Shown here piece after piece: positions 9,045 through 19,319 of a DNA stretch of 64,000 nucleotides; positions within the stretch are counted from its first letter, which is position 1; each line of letters begins with the position of its first letter. Source of the DNA: Caldilineaceae bacterium SB0664_bin_27 (GTDB taxonomy: Bacteria; Chloroflexota; Anaerolineae; Caldilineales; Caldilineaceae). Under the pieces are notes generated by a model. It did not search any database. It worked only from the letters and a program-made list of their open reading frames with translations, and was not told the DNA's origin. Location of the stretch: contig VXRG01000130.1 of NCBI GenBank assembly GCA_009838625.1, positions 29,032 to 93,031 on the forward strand, in the 5' to 3' direction. The position numbers were made by a program, and so were the translations under genes.

Positions 9045-10634
9045 GTGACAGCTGTTGAGAGGGCCTTTTTGAGCAGAACAGGTGATTTGCCCGGCACATG
9101 TGTGTTCCGCGGGCAGGCGGACAGCCGTTGGAGGTTGTATTCGGCAGCTACGCGCCGGCTGATCTCCTATTTTGACAATGATGAAAGCATTATAGAGAAG
9201 GCTGTCTTCTCAGACATGCACTGGATCTATCATCGATCCGTATTGTTGGAGCCCGCCAGAAACCATGGTTTCGGAAGCGCAAATGGCCACAAGATTCCGG
9301 ACATTCAGCTTCTGGCCCAGCTGCATGGCTTCGGCGCTGCTACAGGTTTCCTGGACTTCGCCCTTGATCCCTTGGCGGCGCTGTGGTATGCATGTGAAGG
9401 GGACGAATGTGACGGAAGGGTATATTTCCTGGACCTGGACCGTTTAACCGGCTTTCGACAGATTGCGGTTGGAGAAGCGGCCCAAAGCGTCGAGGAACTG
9501 TTCAGATATCCAGACAAGCAAGGTGGGAACCTCTACTTTCATATGTCAGAACTGGAGAAGAACGCCGCCCGAGTGTCGCTTAGCCAAGGGCTGAGCGTTC
9601 AAGCGTGGCCTCTCATTCCAGCAGACGCCGTCAGCTCTATCGTAGTCGCCGCATCTGACAAGCCGCAGATCAGACAGGAACTTGGAGAAATGTTCGACTA
9701 CCGCGAACCGGCTCCATTCGCAGATTTGCAGCGGTTCTCGGCGGTGAACAGCCCAAGGCTCCCTTTGCAGCACATTGAAGATCCTGAATTCAGCTTGCTG
9801 CTGGGAAATCAGCGTTATCTGCAGGGCGACTATTCCGGCGCAATAACCCATTACGACAAGAGTATTGAGCTCGCTTCCGATACTGAATTTGCGTACTTCC
9901 ATTATGTCCGAGGAAATGCCAAAGCCGCAGACGGAGATCTCAAGGGTGCCCTTCAGGATTACGATTCAGGCATTCACTGTCAAGAAGGGCTGTCGGCCGA
10001 CCGCGAAGGAAACTCTGAAGGCATCACTGACGCATACTTCCACTGGGGACTCTACTTCAACCGCGGGAACGTTAAGGCAGAGTTGGGAGACCTGGAAGGC
10101 GCGTTAGGGGACTACGAAGAAGCGATTCGTAAATCCAGGCAGGTTGGTGCAACGGAGCAAGTAATATACATAAACAGAGGACATGTAAACTATTTGCTGA
10201 ACAGATATGGCGATGCCATTCGAGACTTTGAGCAGGCCATTGAAGTTGGAGACTTCATGGCACAGTTCAAAAAAGCCAATATGCTTGTCATTCTGGGCCG
10301 CTTTGACGAAGCCCTTGAGTGTTATGAAAGTGCTATCAGGGACGGGGACGACAGGTCCGGCGTGATCTGTAATCGAAACGGGGTTGCGGCGATTCTGAAC
10401 AGGATAGGCGGAGACGGTTACGTTGTTCGCTCTCCCAGATACAAAGACTCTTCGCAAAGACCGATCATTGACGTATCCTTAAGAGCCGACGCCGATAACA
10501 GGTTTACGGAGTTCTTCAACTTCCATGGCATGAGAGGAAATATCGGCAATACCGGCACCCAGCATCTACCGGGGGGCGAGGGCTATCGAGGTAAACCTGG
10601 ATTTGTCGTCGTGGTCAAGGGAGAGGAATGGTAA
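9045..10634 (+). CDS. FRG-domain protein with TPR repeats
   Basis: FRG signature CVFRGQADSRWRLYSAATRRL...HGFGAATGFLDFALDPLAALWYACEG, then several TPR units (AYFHYVRGNAKAADGDLKGALQDYDSGI; INRGHVNYLLNRYGDAIRDFEQAIEVG). Likely GTG start. Confidence 0.82.
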   Translation: MTAVERAFLSRTGDLPGTCVFRGQADSRWRLYSAATRRLISYFDNDESIIEKAVFSDMHWIYHRSVLLEPARNHGFGSANGHKIPDIQLLAQLHGFGAATGFLDFALDPLAALWYACEGDECDGRVYFLDLDRLTGFRQIAVGEAAQSVEELFRYPDKQGGNLYFHMSELEKNAARVSLSQGLSVQAWPLIPADAVSSIVVAASDKPQIRQELGEMFDYREPAPFADLQRFSAVNSPRLPLQHIEDPEFSLLLGNQRYLQGDYSGAITHYDKSIELASDTEFAYFHYVRGNAKAADGDLKGALQDYDSGIHCQEGLSADREGNSEGITDAYFHWGLYFNRGNVKAELGDLEGALGDYEEAIRKSRQVGATEQVIYINRGHVNYLLNRYGDAIRDFEQAIEVGDFMAQFKKANMLVILGRFDEALECYESAIRDGDDRSGVICNRNGVAAILNRIGGDGYVVRSPRYKDSSQRPIIDVSLRADADNRFTEFFNFHGMRGNIGNTGTQHLPGGEGYRGKPGFVVVVKGEEW

Positions 10635-11411
10635 TTGAGTTCCCGAAGGAAAGTTATGGGACCTTCTGTATGGCAAGCGGTGATTCCATCGTTATCCGGG
10701 AAGGTCGCAGTCCCGGCGCGCTTTGACTTGCGAGTCAATACGAAATGGAAATTCACTGTTGTAGTTGTGCTTGTATTGGCGGCGGCGTCAGTTGTAACGG
10801 TCCCGTCAGCGTTGTTGGCGCAAGCCTCCACGGGCCAGGAAAGCGGCGCCACTGAAGACAGTTCAGGCATTGATGACGCCACTGAGGTGGAGATACAGAG
10901 GCGTTTCAACGAACTCAGGCGCGAGATTCTGGACGATCGGGCAGATTCCATTGGATGGTGGCTGTCCGGCATCGCTCTGCTACTCGCCCTCCTGGTACTG
11001 ATATTCGGGTTTGCGGGGTATCTTGTCTTCAGAAGGTTGCAGCTTGTTGAGGAGGAGGTACGCCGCAGTGTCGAGCAGGCGCGAGTGCATGTAGAAGAGG
11101 CAGGCAAGCTTGCAGAAGAGATTCGCGGCTACGGAGGGGAAGCGGACGAGCCGTTGCGAGGCATGGACAGCACGGAACTGGCATTTGCGCGCACCCAAAT
11201 CGGCGAGGAAATCAGTCGAGTACCCGGTAGAGCCGGGGCGTCAGCAATCGCGGAGGCCCGCCAACTGGAAGAAGAAGGTCGACTCAGCGAATCGATTGAA
11301 AGATGGAAGCACATCGCCACTGTTGCCGAAGGCAATAACGATGAACTGGCCGCGCTTGCCTTTCGGTCGATAGGCGACCTGTCGGAGCGGTTGAGCAGGA
11401 GCGTCAGATGA
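10635..11411 (+). CDS. membrane-anchored coiled-coil protein with C-terminal TPR-like segment
   Basis: Hydrophobic signal-like segment (WKFTVVVVLVLAAASVVTVPSALLAQA), TM helix (WWLSGIALLLALLVLIFGFAGYLVF), Glu/Arg-rich coiled coil, then AEARQLEEEGRLSESIERWKHIATVAEG. The exact start is uncertain. Confidence 0.65.
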   Translation: MSSRRKVMGPSVWQAVIPSLSGKVAVPARFDLRVNTKWKFTVVVVLVLAAASVVTVPSALLAQASTGQESGATEDSSGIDDATEVEIQRRFNELRREILDDRADSIGWWLSGIALLLALLVLIFGFAGYLVFRRLQLVEEEVRRSVEQARVHVEEAGKLAEEIRGYGGEADEPLRGMDSTELAFARTQIGEEISRVPGRAGASAIAEARQLEEEGRLSESIERWKHIATVAEGNNDELAALAFRSIGDLSERLSRSVR

Positions 11412-12355
11412 TGACCAGACGTCAGGCGCAGGCCTACTTCCTGCCGGCGCAAGGACTGGGCGAGGTAGACACGTCTGAGTCGAGGGAGGCGCTGGCCGCG
11501 TACTCGCAAGCAGTTCGATTGAGACCCGACTATGCCGAGGCATACAACAATCGGGGCAATGTCAATAGCAACCTTGGTCAGTTCGAAGAGGCGGTTGCAG
11601 ATTATGACCGGGCGATTCATCTGAGACCTGACCTGGCCGACGCCTATGTAAACCGCGCAAACGCCAAAGCTGCCCTCAATCAGTTCCAGGATGCCCTGGC
11701 CGACCTTGGATCGGCGATCAGGTTCAACCAGGGAAATGTACTCGCTTTCTTGAATCGGGGTTTGCTCCTGGCCGGGATTGGCCGTTTTGAGGATGCCATT
11801 ACTGATCTTGACGAGGCAGCACATCTCGAGCCCGAATATGAGAAAGTCTACCTTGTTCGAGGCAGTGTCAAGGCCGCGCACAGTCGGAATCAGGAGGCGA
11901 TCGCAGACTTTGATATGGCAATCGGCCTGAATCCCGACAGTTCTGAGGCCTACAACAGCAGGGGCCTGGTGAATGCTGAACTGAGACGGTACGAGGCGGC
12001 CGTCGCAGACTACGCCAGCGCGATCCGGTTGCGGCCGGAGTATGCAGCCGCGTACAACAACCGGGGTGTTGCACTGGCGAGGCTGGGGCGTTTGGGCGCG
12101 GCTGTGAGCGACTACGATGAATCAGTTCGGTTGCAGCCTGAGAGTGCCGAACCCTATTTCAATAGAGGGAATGCCAAAGAGCGTCGCGGCGAATATGAAG
12201 AGGCCGTTGCCGACTACGATCAGGTTATCCTCAGAAGGCCCAACGATATCGAGGCGTACAGGAATCGGGCAGTGGTAAAGGCGGTATTGGGACGGACGGA
12301 GGAGGCGAGGTCGGATATCGATAGGGCGCTGGAGATTGCCGCGGGAGGTAGATGA
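11408..12355 (+). CDS. TPR-repeat protein
   Basis: About eight tandem TPRs (AYNNRGNVNSNLGQFEEAVADYDRAIHLRPDLADAYVNRANAKAAL...). ATG overlaps the upstream stop (ATGATGA). Confidence 0.85.
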   Translation: MMTRRQAQAYFLPAQGLGEVDTSESREALAAYSQAVRLRPDYAEAYNNRGNVNSNLGQFEEAVADYDRAIHLRPDLADAYVNRANAKAALNQFQDALADLGSAIRFNQGNVLAFLNRGLLLAGIGRFEDAITDLDEAAHLEPEYEKVYLVRGSVKAAHSRNQEAIADFDMAIGLNPDSSEAYNSRGLVNAELRRYEAAVADYASAIRLRPEYAAAYNNRGVALARLGRLGAAVSDYDESVRLQPESAEPYFNRGNAKERRGEYEEAVADYDQVILRRPNDIEAYRNRAVVKAVLGRTEEARSDIDRALEIAAGGR

Positions 12356-12538
12356 GTCCTCTCTACTCTGTTCAGGGCCGCAAGTGGAACGGAGCAGGAA
12401 GCGCCGAAACCGCCGAATCCAGTCCAGGACAAGGGAAGAACCTGACGCGAAATCCGGGCCGAAGCATTCAGTTAGCGGTCTCTGAGTAGAGCCCGCAAGA
12501 CCACGGTGATTTCAAGGCGCGGCTCCCTTGAATCTGAC

Positions 12539-12567
12539 AGCGGGCCGGTTGGAGGGGCCCGCTTTTT
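12539..12567 (+). terminator. Rho-independent terminator-like hairpin downstream of the TPR gene
   Basis: AGCGGGCC-ggttggagg-GGCCCGCT followed by a T run. Confidence 0.7.
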
Positions 12568-12600
12568 GGTTCGCTGCAGGCAAAGAGCAGTCTTCTTGAA

Positions 12601-12924
12601 TCAGAATATCCCCAGCTCGTCTTTGGCGTCTTCCGACATCATGTCTGGACTCCAGAACGGTGTCCAAACCAAATGGACGTTGACCTCGCTGACGTTAGGG
12701 AAAGCAGTGTGCGCAGTGCGCTGAACGTCGCTGATGATCTGAGGGCCGACTGGGCAGCCGGGGCTGGTCAGAGTCATCGTCACGTCAATATTGTTCTCTT
12801 CTGTCACTTCAATATCGTAGACCAGTCCCAGGTCGACGATATTCATCATCAGCTCCGGGTCCTTTACGTGCGTCCTGATTTCGGCTCGTACCTCGTCAGG
12901 CGTCGGCAATGTATTTTCGCTCAT
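12601..12924 (-). CDS. sufT: SufT/MIP18-family (DUF59) iron-sulfur assembly protein
   Basis: VRAEIRTHVKDPELMMNIVDLGLVYDIEV...DVTMTLTSPGCPVGPQIISDV...VNVHLVWTPFWSPDMMSEDAKDELGIF. Confidence 0.88.
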   Translation of the reverse strand: MSENTLPTPDEVRAEIRTHVKDPELMMNIVDLGLVYDIEVTEENNIDVTMTLTSPGCPVGPQIISDVQRTAHTAFPNVSEVNVHLVWTPFWSPDMMSEDAKDELGIF

Positions 12925-12937
12925 CGGGTCTTCCTCC

Positions 12938-13255
12938 TCAGTAGGGCTTTTCCAGGTAGATGTTGCCGTCGTCAATCTGGACCTCATAGCACGGAGTCGG
13001 CTCAAATGCGGGCATGCTGAGAGCGTCTCCCGTGCGGATATCGAAGCGGGCGCCATGCCGGGGGCACTCGACCTGGCCGCCCTCCAGGACATCCCCTTCT
13101 ACGAGCGGGCCGCCGTCGTGTGTGCAGACATCCTCGATCGCGTAGTATTCGCCGTCCAGATTGAAGACGGCGATGCGGATGCCTTCCAGTTCGACCAGAA
13201 GCCTTTCGCCCGGCGGGACATCTTCAACTGCGGCAACTCTGACAAAGTCTTCCAT
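12938..13255 (-). CDS. Rieske [2Fe-2S] ferredoxin-like protein
   Basis: Rieske motif CTHDGGPL...CPRHGARFDIRTGDAL; inside the suf cluster. Confidence 0.88.
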   Translation of the reverse strand: MEDFVRVAAVEDVPPGERLLVELEGIRIAVFNLDGEYYAIEDVCTHDGGPLVEGDVLEGGQVECPRHGARFDIRTGDALSMPAFEPTPCYEVQIDDGNIYLEKPY

Positions 13256-13281
13256 TTGCACTAAATTCCTCGGTACATGAT

Positions 13282-13659
13282 CTAGTCGGGCCACTCGGTC
13301 ATTCCGTATAGTCCTGCCTTGAGCGCTTTCAGAGGCAGAAGTGCACATTTCAGGCGCACTGGGCCGATCTCAATGCCGAGCAGATCTAGGACGTCCTCTT
13401 TACCCCATTCCTTCAGCTCGGTCACCGGCATTCCGATGATCTCTTCCATGATCATTGACGCGCTGGCCTGGCTGATTGCGCATCCCCGGCCATCGAAGGC
13501 AGCATCCGTCACGACGTCGTCTTCGATTTTCAGGTAGATGGTTATTTCATCGCCGCAGAAGGGATTAGTTTCGTGACGGTGGACGTCGGCGTCCTCCAGA
13601 TTGCCCTTGTGCCGCGGGTGCTTGTAATGGTCAATGATCGCTTCGCGAAACAGATCCAT
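13282..13659 (-). CDS. sufU: SufU-type Fe-S scaffold / sulfur acceptor
   Basis: IIDHYKHPRHKGNL...NPFCGDEITIYLKIEDD...GRGCAISQASASMI...VRLKCALLPLKALK. Confidence 0.92.
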   Translation of the reverse strand: MDLFREAIIDHYKHPRHKGNLEDADVHRHETNPFCGDEITIYLKIEDDVVTDAAFDGRGCAISQASASMIMEEIIGMPVTELKEWGKEDVLDLLGIEIGPVRLKCALLPLKALKAGLYGMTEWPD

Positions 13660-13769
13660 GGCCCGATTTCTCTACCTATACGAAAGGCAAAGGGCGTCAA
13701 CTGCCCCTTGCCTTTCAAGCAGAAGAATTTGCAGATTTCAGTGCCGGCTGATGTGCAAAGACCTGGCTT

Positions 13770-14621
13770 CTACTTCTCAATAGGTAGGCCGACGGCGTTG
13801 CCCCATTCGGTCCAGGAGCCGTCGTAGTTGCGAACGTTGTCGTAGCCGAGCAGATAGGTCAACACAAACCAGCTGTGACTGCTGCGCTCGCCGATGCGGC
13901 AGTATGCTACGATATTGTCGCTGCCGCTGAGCCCCTGCTCCTCTTCGTAGATTGCGCGCAGGTCATCGGCATTCTTGAAAGTGCCGTCGTCATTCGCGGC
14001 TCGCGCCCACGGAACATTGCGCGCTCCGGCGATATGTCCACCCCGCAGCGATCCTTCCTGGGGATAGTCGGCCATGTGCAGCAGTTCACCGCTGAACTCA
14101 GCCGGACTGCGTACGTCGACCAGAGGCAGACCGGCCTGCTGGTGGTCCAGCACCTCTTCGCGCATGGCGCGAATGGCGCTGTCGTTGCGCGCAGGTGCGC
14201 TGTAGGAGGCGGCTGGATAGGAGGGCGTGTCGGTGGAGAGTTCTCTGCCCTCATCGACCCACTTCTGGCGGCCGCCGTCCATCACTTTGGCGTTTGTATG
14301 TCCGAACAGCTGGAAAACCCAAAAGGCGTAGGTTGCCCACCAGTTGCTCTTGTCACCATAGAAAACGATGGTGGTATCGTTGGAGATGCCCAGCTTCCCC
14401 ATCAAGGCCTGAAACTGCTCCTGGCCCACATAGTCGCGCACGACGGCATCGTTCAGGTCATCTTGCCAGTCGATCTTCTGCGCGCCGGGGATGTGGCCCG
14501 TATCGTAGAGCAGGACGTCTTCGTTTGATTCGAGCAAGCGGACGTTGCCGTCGTTCAGATTGGCGGCGACCCACTCCGTGCTTACCAATACGTCAGGATT
14601 GGCATATCCCTTGTCTGTCAT
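13770..14621 (-). CDS. two-domain rhodanese / thiosulfate sulfurtransferase
   Basis: [43 protein letters not shown]; active-site loop [33 protein letters not shown]. Confidence 0.92.
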   Translation of the reverse strand: MTDKGYANPDVLVSTEWVAANLNDGNVRLLESNEDVLLYDTGHIPGAQKIDWQDDLNDAVVRDYVGQEQFQALMGKLGISNDTTIVFYGDKSNWWATYAFWVFQLFGHTNAKVMDGGRQKWVDEGRELSTDTPSYPAASYSAPARNDSAIRAMREEVLDHQQAGLPLVDVRSPAEFSGELLHMADYPQEGSLRGGHIAGARNVPWARAANDDGTFKNADDLRAIYEEEQGLSGSDNIVAYCRIGERSSHSWFVLTYLLGYDNVRNYDGSWTEWGNAVGLPIEK

Positions 14622-14648
14622 TGCACTCCTCCGTTGCTAGGTGCGTGT

Positions 14649-15986
14649 TTACCTACTAATCTTTCGGCTGATTACTCTTTCCAATTTGCGCATGACGCTT
14701 TCCACGGGGACACGATCGAGCACACCCTGCAAAAAGCCTTGGACAATCATCCGTTCGGCCTGCGGTCTGGTGAGACCGCGGGCCATCAGATAGAAAACGT
14801 ATTCGTCCTCGACCTGTGCCGCTGTAGCCGCGTGGGTACAGCGTACGTCGTCGGCCTCGATCTCCAGTCCGGGTATGCTGTCTGACCGGGCTGTCCCGTC
14901 AAGGATCAGGTTTCCGTTTCGCTGGAACGCGTCCGTCTTCTGAGCGCCCGGCAGAACCTTTATGATGCCCATGTAGACGCTGTGGGCGCGATGTTTGAGC
15001 GCGCCGTTGAAGAGCAGATCGCTGTAGCAGTTGGCTACTCGGTGCAACTGCAATGTCTGATGGTCGATGTGCTGCCGGCGAGTCGGAAAGTAAAGCCCGA
15101 GCAGCTCACCGTGCCCACCTTCTCCCTGCATGTCCAGGTCCAGGAAAGCCTTCGTCAAGCGGCTGCCCCAACTCACCTGGATCCAGCGCAAGTCAGTGTC
15201 CTTGCCCATTACCGCCTTCCCCGTGAGGAAATTCCAGGCGGTGTGCTTGTAGTCCTGCAAGTTGATATAGCGGACCTGGGCATTGTCCTTCAGGATGAGC
15301 TCGACCACAGTGGCCTGGAAGGCGTTTTCCGCCCCCATGAGATCATCGACCAAGGTCACTTCGGCGCCTTCTTCTGCCACCAGGAGGGTATGGTGATAGC
15401 CGCCAACGCCGTCGCCCTGGCAAAGGATCGCCTGCAGCGGAAGTTCTACCTTCGTGTTGCGTGGTACGAAGATAAAGGTACCGGTGTCCCACAGTGCCGC
15501 GTGCAAGGCGGCAAATTTGTTGGCATCGGGGGTCACGGCCTCGGTCATGAAATAGCGCTTCATGAGCTCGGGATGCTCATGTACCGCTGATTGCAGGTCG
15601 GTAAAGATTACGCCCTGCTCATCCAGTTCTTCGTTCTCCTCAACGTACAGGACACCGCCGTCTCGATAGATCAGGCTGGCAGAGGACTCCATTTCATCAA
15701 GCGCGTCAATGAGATCCGGTTCCAGATCGTAGCGTCTCACGATTCCGTCGGGGATAGCGAAAGGTGTGAAATTCTCCAGTTTGAAGCCGGTCAGACGGGT
15801 CCGTCGCCAGGCTTCGTCGGTAGGCTTGGGCCAGGGCAGGTTTTCAAAAGTCTGCCAGGCTTGCAAGCGGAAGTCCAACATCCAGGAGGGTTCGTCTTTT
15901 GCAGCCGAAGCCTGCCGCACGGTCTCTTGCGAAAAACCGGCGGTTGCCTCGACAATTTCTCTCGGTTCCTTTATAAGTACAGTCAC
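14649..15986 (-). CDS. sufD: Fe-S cluster assembly protein SufD
   Basis: LPWPKPTDEAWRRTRLTGF...LHRVANCYSDLLFNGALKHRAHSVYMGIIKV...DDVRCTHAATAAQVEDEYVFYLMARGL. Confidence 0.93.
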   Translation of the reverse strand: MTVLIKEPREIVEATAGFSQETVRQASAAKDEPSWMLDFRLQAWQTFENLPWPKPTDEAWRRTRLTGFKLENFTPFAIPDGIVRRYDLEPDLIDALDEMESSASLIYRDGGVLYVEENEELDEQGVIFTDLQSAVHEHPELMKRYFMTEAVTPDANKFAALHAALWDTGTFIFVPRNTKVELPLQAILCQGDGVGGYHHTLLVAEEGAEVTLVDDLMGAENAFQATVVELILKDNAQVRYINLQDYKHTAWNFLTGKAVMGKDTDLRWIQVSWGSRLTKAFLDLDMQGEGGHGELLGLYFPTRRQHIDHQTLQLHRVANCYSDLLFNGALKHRAHSVYMGIIKVLPGAQKTDAFQRNGNLILDGTARSDSIPGLEIEADDVRCTHAATAAQVEDEYVFYLMARGLTRPQAERMIVQGFLQGVLDRVPVESVMRKLERVISRKISR

Positions 15987-16111
15987 ATTCAGTTTGCCTC
16001 GTTGCGGAAAAACGGGAGAGAGTTCAACTGACAGCTCTTCTCCCGGTGCGCAATGCGCGTTTCGAGCCGTCTGCCATCCATCGTCAAGGCCGACACGGAT
16101 GGCAGGCGGGG

Positions 16112-17527
16112 TTATCCAATACTGCCCTCCATCTGCAATTGGATTAGGCGGTTCATTTCAACCGCGTACTCCATGGGGAGCTCTTTTACAAGCGGCTCGA
16201 TGAATCCGCCTACGATCATGGCGGCGGCCTCATCCTCGTCAATGCCGCGGCTCATCAGATAGAAGAGCTGCTCTTCGCCGATCTTGCTGACCGATGCTTC
16301 GTGGCCGATACTGACATCGTCCTCGTCGATTTCAATGTAAGGGTAGGTGTCCGAGCGGCTGTCGGCATCCAACAGCAGGGCATCGCAGACGACGTTGCTG
16401 CGGCTGTGATGCGCCCCTTTGGCCACCTTCAGCAGTCCGCGATAACTGGCGCGGCCGCCGTTCTTGCTAATGGACTTCGATACGATCTTGGAGCTGGTAT
16501 TCGGCGCGGCATGGACCACCTTGCCGCCTGCGTCCTGGTGCTGCCCGTTGCCCGCGAAGGCGATCGACAGAATCTCGCCGTGGGCCTCCGGGCCCATCAT
16601 GTAGACTGCCGGATACTTCATCGTCACCTTGCTGCCCAGGTTGCCGTCGATCCACTCCATGGTGGCGTCGTCGTAAGCCAGGGCCCGCTTGGTGACCAGG
16701 TTATAGACGTCTGTACTCCAGTTCTGGATCGTGGTATAGCGGCAGCGCCCGCCCTTCTTGACGATGATCTCCACGACCGCGCTGTGGAGGCTGTCGCTTG
16801 AGTAGATGGGTGCCGTGCAGCCTTCGACGTAGTGGACGCTGGCTCCCTCTTCGACCACGATGAGAGTGCGTTCAAACTGGCCCATATTCTCTGCGTTGAT
16901 GCGGAAGTAGGCCTGCAGGGGGATGTCGACGTGGACGCCGGCCGGTACGTAGACGAAGCTGCCGCCGCTCCACACCGCGCTGTTCAGCGCAGCGAACTTG
17001 TTGTCCGCGGCCGGGATGACCGTGGCGAAATACTCCTTGACAATCTCCTCGTGCTCGCGCAATCCGCTGTCCATGTCCAGAAAGACAACGCCGAGCTTTT
17101 CCCACTCGTCCTTCAGGCTGTGGTAGACGACTTCGGACTCATACTGAGCGCCGACGCCTGCAAGAAACTTCCGCTCCGCTTCGGGGATGCCCAGCCGGTC
17201 GAAGGTACGTTTGATGTCCTCCGGCACGTCTTCCCAGCTCTTGCCTTGCTTTTCTGCGGGACGCAGATAGTAATATATGTCGTCGAAATCGATGCTGCTC
17301 AGGTCGGCGCCCCAAGTCGGCATGACCTTGGAAAAGAAAATGTCCAGTGCCTCATGCCGGAACTGGCGCATCCAGTCCGGTTCCTTCTTGATGTCGGCGA
17401 TCTGGTCGACTACCTGATGGTTCAGGCCTTTTTCGGACTTGAAAACGGCGTTCTCTTCGTCACGAAATCCGTACTTGTACTCTTCTTTGACGCCTTCAAG
17501 ATGTTCTAAATCGGACTGTCCAGCCAC
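16112..17527 (-). CDS. sufB: Fe-S cluster assembly protein SufB
   Basis: [94 protein letters not shown]. Confidence 0.96.
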   Translation of the reverse strand: MAGQSDLEHLEGVKEEYKYGFRDEENAVFKSEKGLNHQVVDQIADIKKEPDWMRQFRHEALDIFFSKVMPTWGADLSSIDFDDIYYYLRPAEKQGKSWEDVPEDIKRTFDRLGIPEAERKFLAGVGAQYESEVVYHSLKDEWEKLGVVFLDMDSGLREHEEIVKEYFATVIPAADNKFAALNSAVWSGGSFVYVPAGVHVDIPLQAYFRINAENMGQFERTLIVVEEGASVHYVEGCTAPIYSSDSLHSAVVEIIVKKGGRCRYTTIQNWSTDVYNLVTKRALAYDDATMEWIDGNLGSKVTMKYPAVYMMGPEAHGEILSIAFAGNGQHQDAGGKVVHAAPNTSSKIVSKSISKNGGRASYRGLLKVAKGAHHSRSNVVCDALLLDADSRSDTYPYIEIDEDDVSIGHEASVSKIGEEQLFYLMSRGIDEDEAAAMIVGGFIEPLVKELPMEYAVEMNRLIQLQMEGSIG

Positions 17528-17662
17528 AATTGCCCTCCTTCATTACGAATGCTGCGACCGGTTGCGCGAACCCGGTTGCCTCCTAGTCTCTGTCGACAAC
17601 TCTCAACCAGGGAGCGGACTTGAAGCCGGCCCCGTGTTTCTTGGCCCCCGCGAATTCAACAG

Positions 17663-18472
17663 TCAGGCGGGCACGGCCCCGGCCACCAACTCCTCTTCGA
17701 CCCACTTGTAACCTCTCTCTTCCAATGTCAGCGCCACCTCCGGACCGCCCGTCTTGACGATGCGTCCTCCGAAGAAAATGCTGACGAAATCGGGCTTTAC
17801 GAAGTTCAAAATACGCTGGTAGTGGGTGATGAGCAGAAAGCCGCGGTTTTCAGTGGCCAGCTTGTTTATGCCGTCCGCGACAACCTGCAATGCATCGATG
17901 TCCAGCCCGGAATCGGACTCGTCCAGAATGGCGAATCTCGGTTCCAGCATCGCCATCTGCAGGACCTCCGTACGCTTCTTCTCGCCGCCGGAAAACCCTT
18001 CATTGAGATAGCGGCGTGCGAAGCTGGAGTCGACGTTGAACTCCTTCATCTTCGTATTCAGCTCGCGGCGAAACTCACGCATGGGCATGAGATTGCTGCC
18101 AATGACGCCGTTTGCGCTGCTGTCCCCTTCTCTGCTCGTATAGCCGCGAACGTTGGAAACCGCGGTCCGCAGGAAATTGGCGACGCTGACGCCGGGAATC
18201 GAGACCGGATACTGGAAGGCGAGGAAGATCCCGGACCTGGCGCGTTCGTCGGCGTCCATATCGAGAACGCTCTCACCATCCAGCAGAATGTCGCCCTGCG
18301 TAACTTCGTAGTGGGGGTGACCTGCGACTACGTAGGAAAGTGTCGACTTTCCGGAACCGTTTGGCCCCATCATGGCATGGATCTCTCCGCTGTTCAGCGT
18401 GAGGTCCACACCCTTCAGTATTTCCGTATCTCCTACCGCGACGTGCAAATTCTGAATTGCAAGTGTACTCAT
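17663..18472 (-). CDS. sufC: Fe-S cluster assembly ATPase SufC
   Basis: [70 protein letters not shown]. Confidence 0.97.
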   Translation of the reverse strand: MSTLAIQNLHVAVGDTEILKGVDLTLNSGEIHAMMGPNGSGKSTLSYVVAGHPHYEVTQGDILLDGESVLDMDADERARSGIFLAFQYPVSIPGVSVANFLRTAVSNVRGYTSREGDSSANGVIGSNLMPMREFRRELNTKMKEFNVDSSFARRYLNEGFSGGEKKRTEVLQMAMLEPRFAILDESDSGLDIDALQVVADGINKLATENRGFLLITHYQRILNFVKPDFVSIFFGGRIVKTGGPEVALTLEERGYKWVEEELVAGAVPA

Positions 18473-18550
18473 GACTTTCGTAACTCCTCAATGTAACGGC
18501 TGTGGTCAGCCGTGATCAACACGAATGATCGCCCTGTGGCGGAGTCTGGT

Positions 18551-19210
18551 TCAGGACTCGAACTCAAGTTCCGCGCGGCTGCTGTGCGTTATCACAAACG
18601 AGCAGCTGCCGTGCCCGTCCATTATGCAGTCATCCAGAGAGACATCTGCGCCCAATACCTGCTGCATCATCAGTTGGTCCATTTCGCAGATCTCGCGATG
18701 TGCAATGGCAAGGTCGTGGTAGGGGCAGTTATACATTTTCAAGGCGATCGTATTGTTATCGGCTGCGGACACGTCGGTGAGCACGCCCTGTCGACTTAGC
18801 GCCCCAGCCAACTCCTCGACCCGGTGCTGCAGCTCGGTCGCATTTACACTTTCCGCGTACCTCTCTGCAAGCCTGACGCCGACCCGATTCAGAAGCGTTC
18901 CCATCTGTTCAGAGCCGACCATTCCATACATCTCCTGGAGCATCGTCAGGGCTAACACATCGCAGCGGCAGGCGAACAGCTCGCGAGCTGCATCGGTGGC
19001 CGCGTAGATGTAATGCGGACGCCCAACGCCGGAGCGCTCCTCGCGCCTGTCCAGATATCCACTGGCCTGAAGGGCGTTCAGATGCTGGCGTACGGCTGTT
19101 GTCGTTACGCCCAACAGAATCTCAATGTCCTTTATCGTGGCAGAGGAATTGCGTTGCAGATACTCGAGAATCTGCCATGCGGGTGAGTTCTGGTTTGGAC
19201 TGACTGACAT
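18551..19210 (-). CDS. sufR: SufR-like winged-helix regulator with C-terminal Cys cluster
   Basis: HTH ATIKDIEILLGVTTTAVRQHLNALQASGYLDRREERSGVGRPHYIY; C-terminal NCPYHDLAIAHREICEMD...DDCIMDGHGSCSFVI; directly upstream of sufCBD. Confidence 0.85.
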   Translation of the reverse strand: MSVSPNQNSPAWQILEYLQRNSSATIKDIEILLGVTTTAVRQHLNALQASGYLDRREERSGVGRPHYIYAATDAARELFACRCDVLALTMLQEMYGMVGSEQMGTLLNRVGVRLAERYAESVNATELQHRVEELAGALSRQGVLTDVSAADNNTIALKMYNCPYHDLAIAHREICEMDQLMMQQVLGADVSLDDCIMDGHGSCSFVITHSSRAELEFES

Positions 19211-19290
19211 TAGACTTTTCCCTGCTGTTCCAGTCCGGATGCGGCGTTGTACACGCACTTTGGTCGGACCTGCTTCTACGAATTAACCTC

Positions 19291-19319
19291 ATCATACCAC
19301 CAGAATCCCATTTAGTCAA
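19291..19319 (-). promoter_or_regulatory. sigma70-type promoter of the suf operon
   Basis: On the minus strand TTGACT (19319-19314), exactly 17 nt, then TATGAT (19296-19291); about 80 nt upstream of the sufR ATG. Confidence 0.75.

Noticed and set aside
11408-12355. Direct DNA repeats suggesting a satellite or CRISPR-like array
   Set aside because: The periodicity is explained by tandem TPR codons (102-nt units) in an open reading frame.
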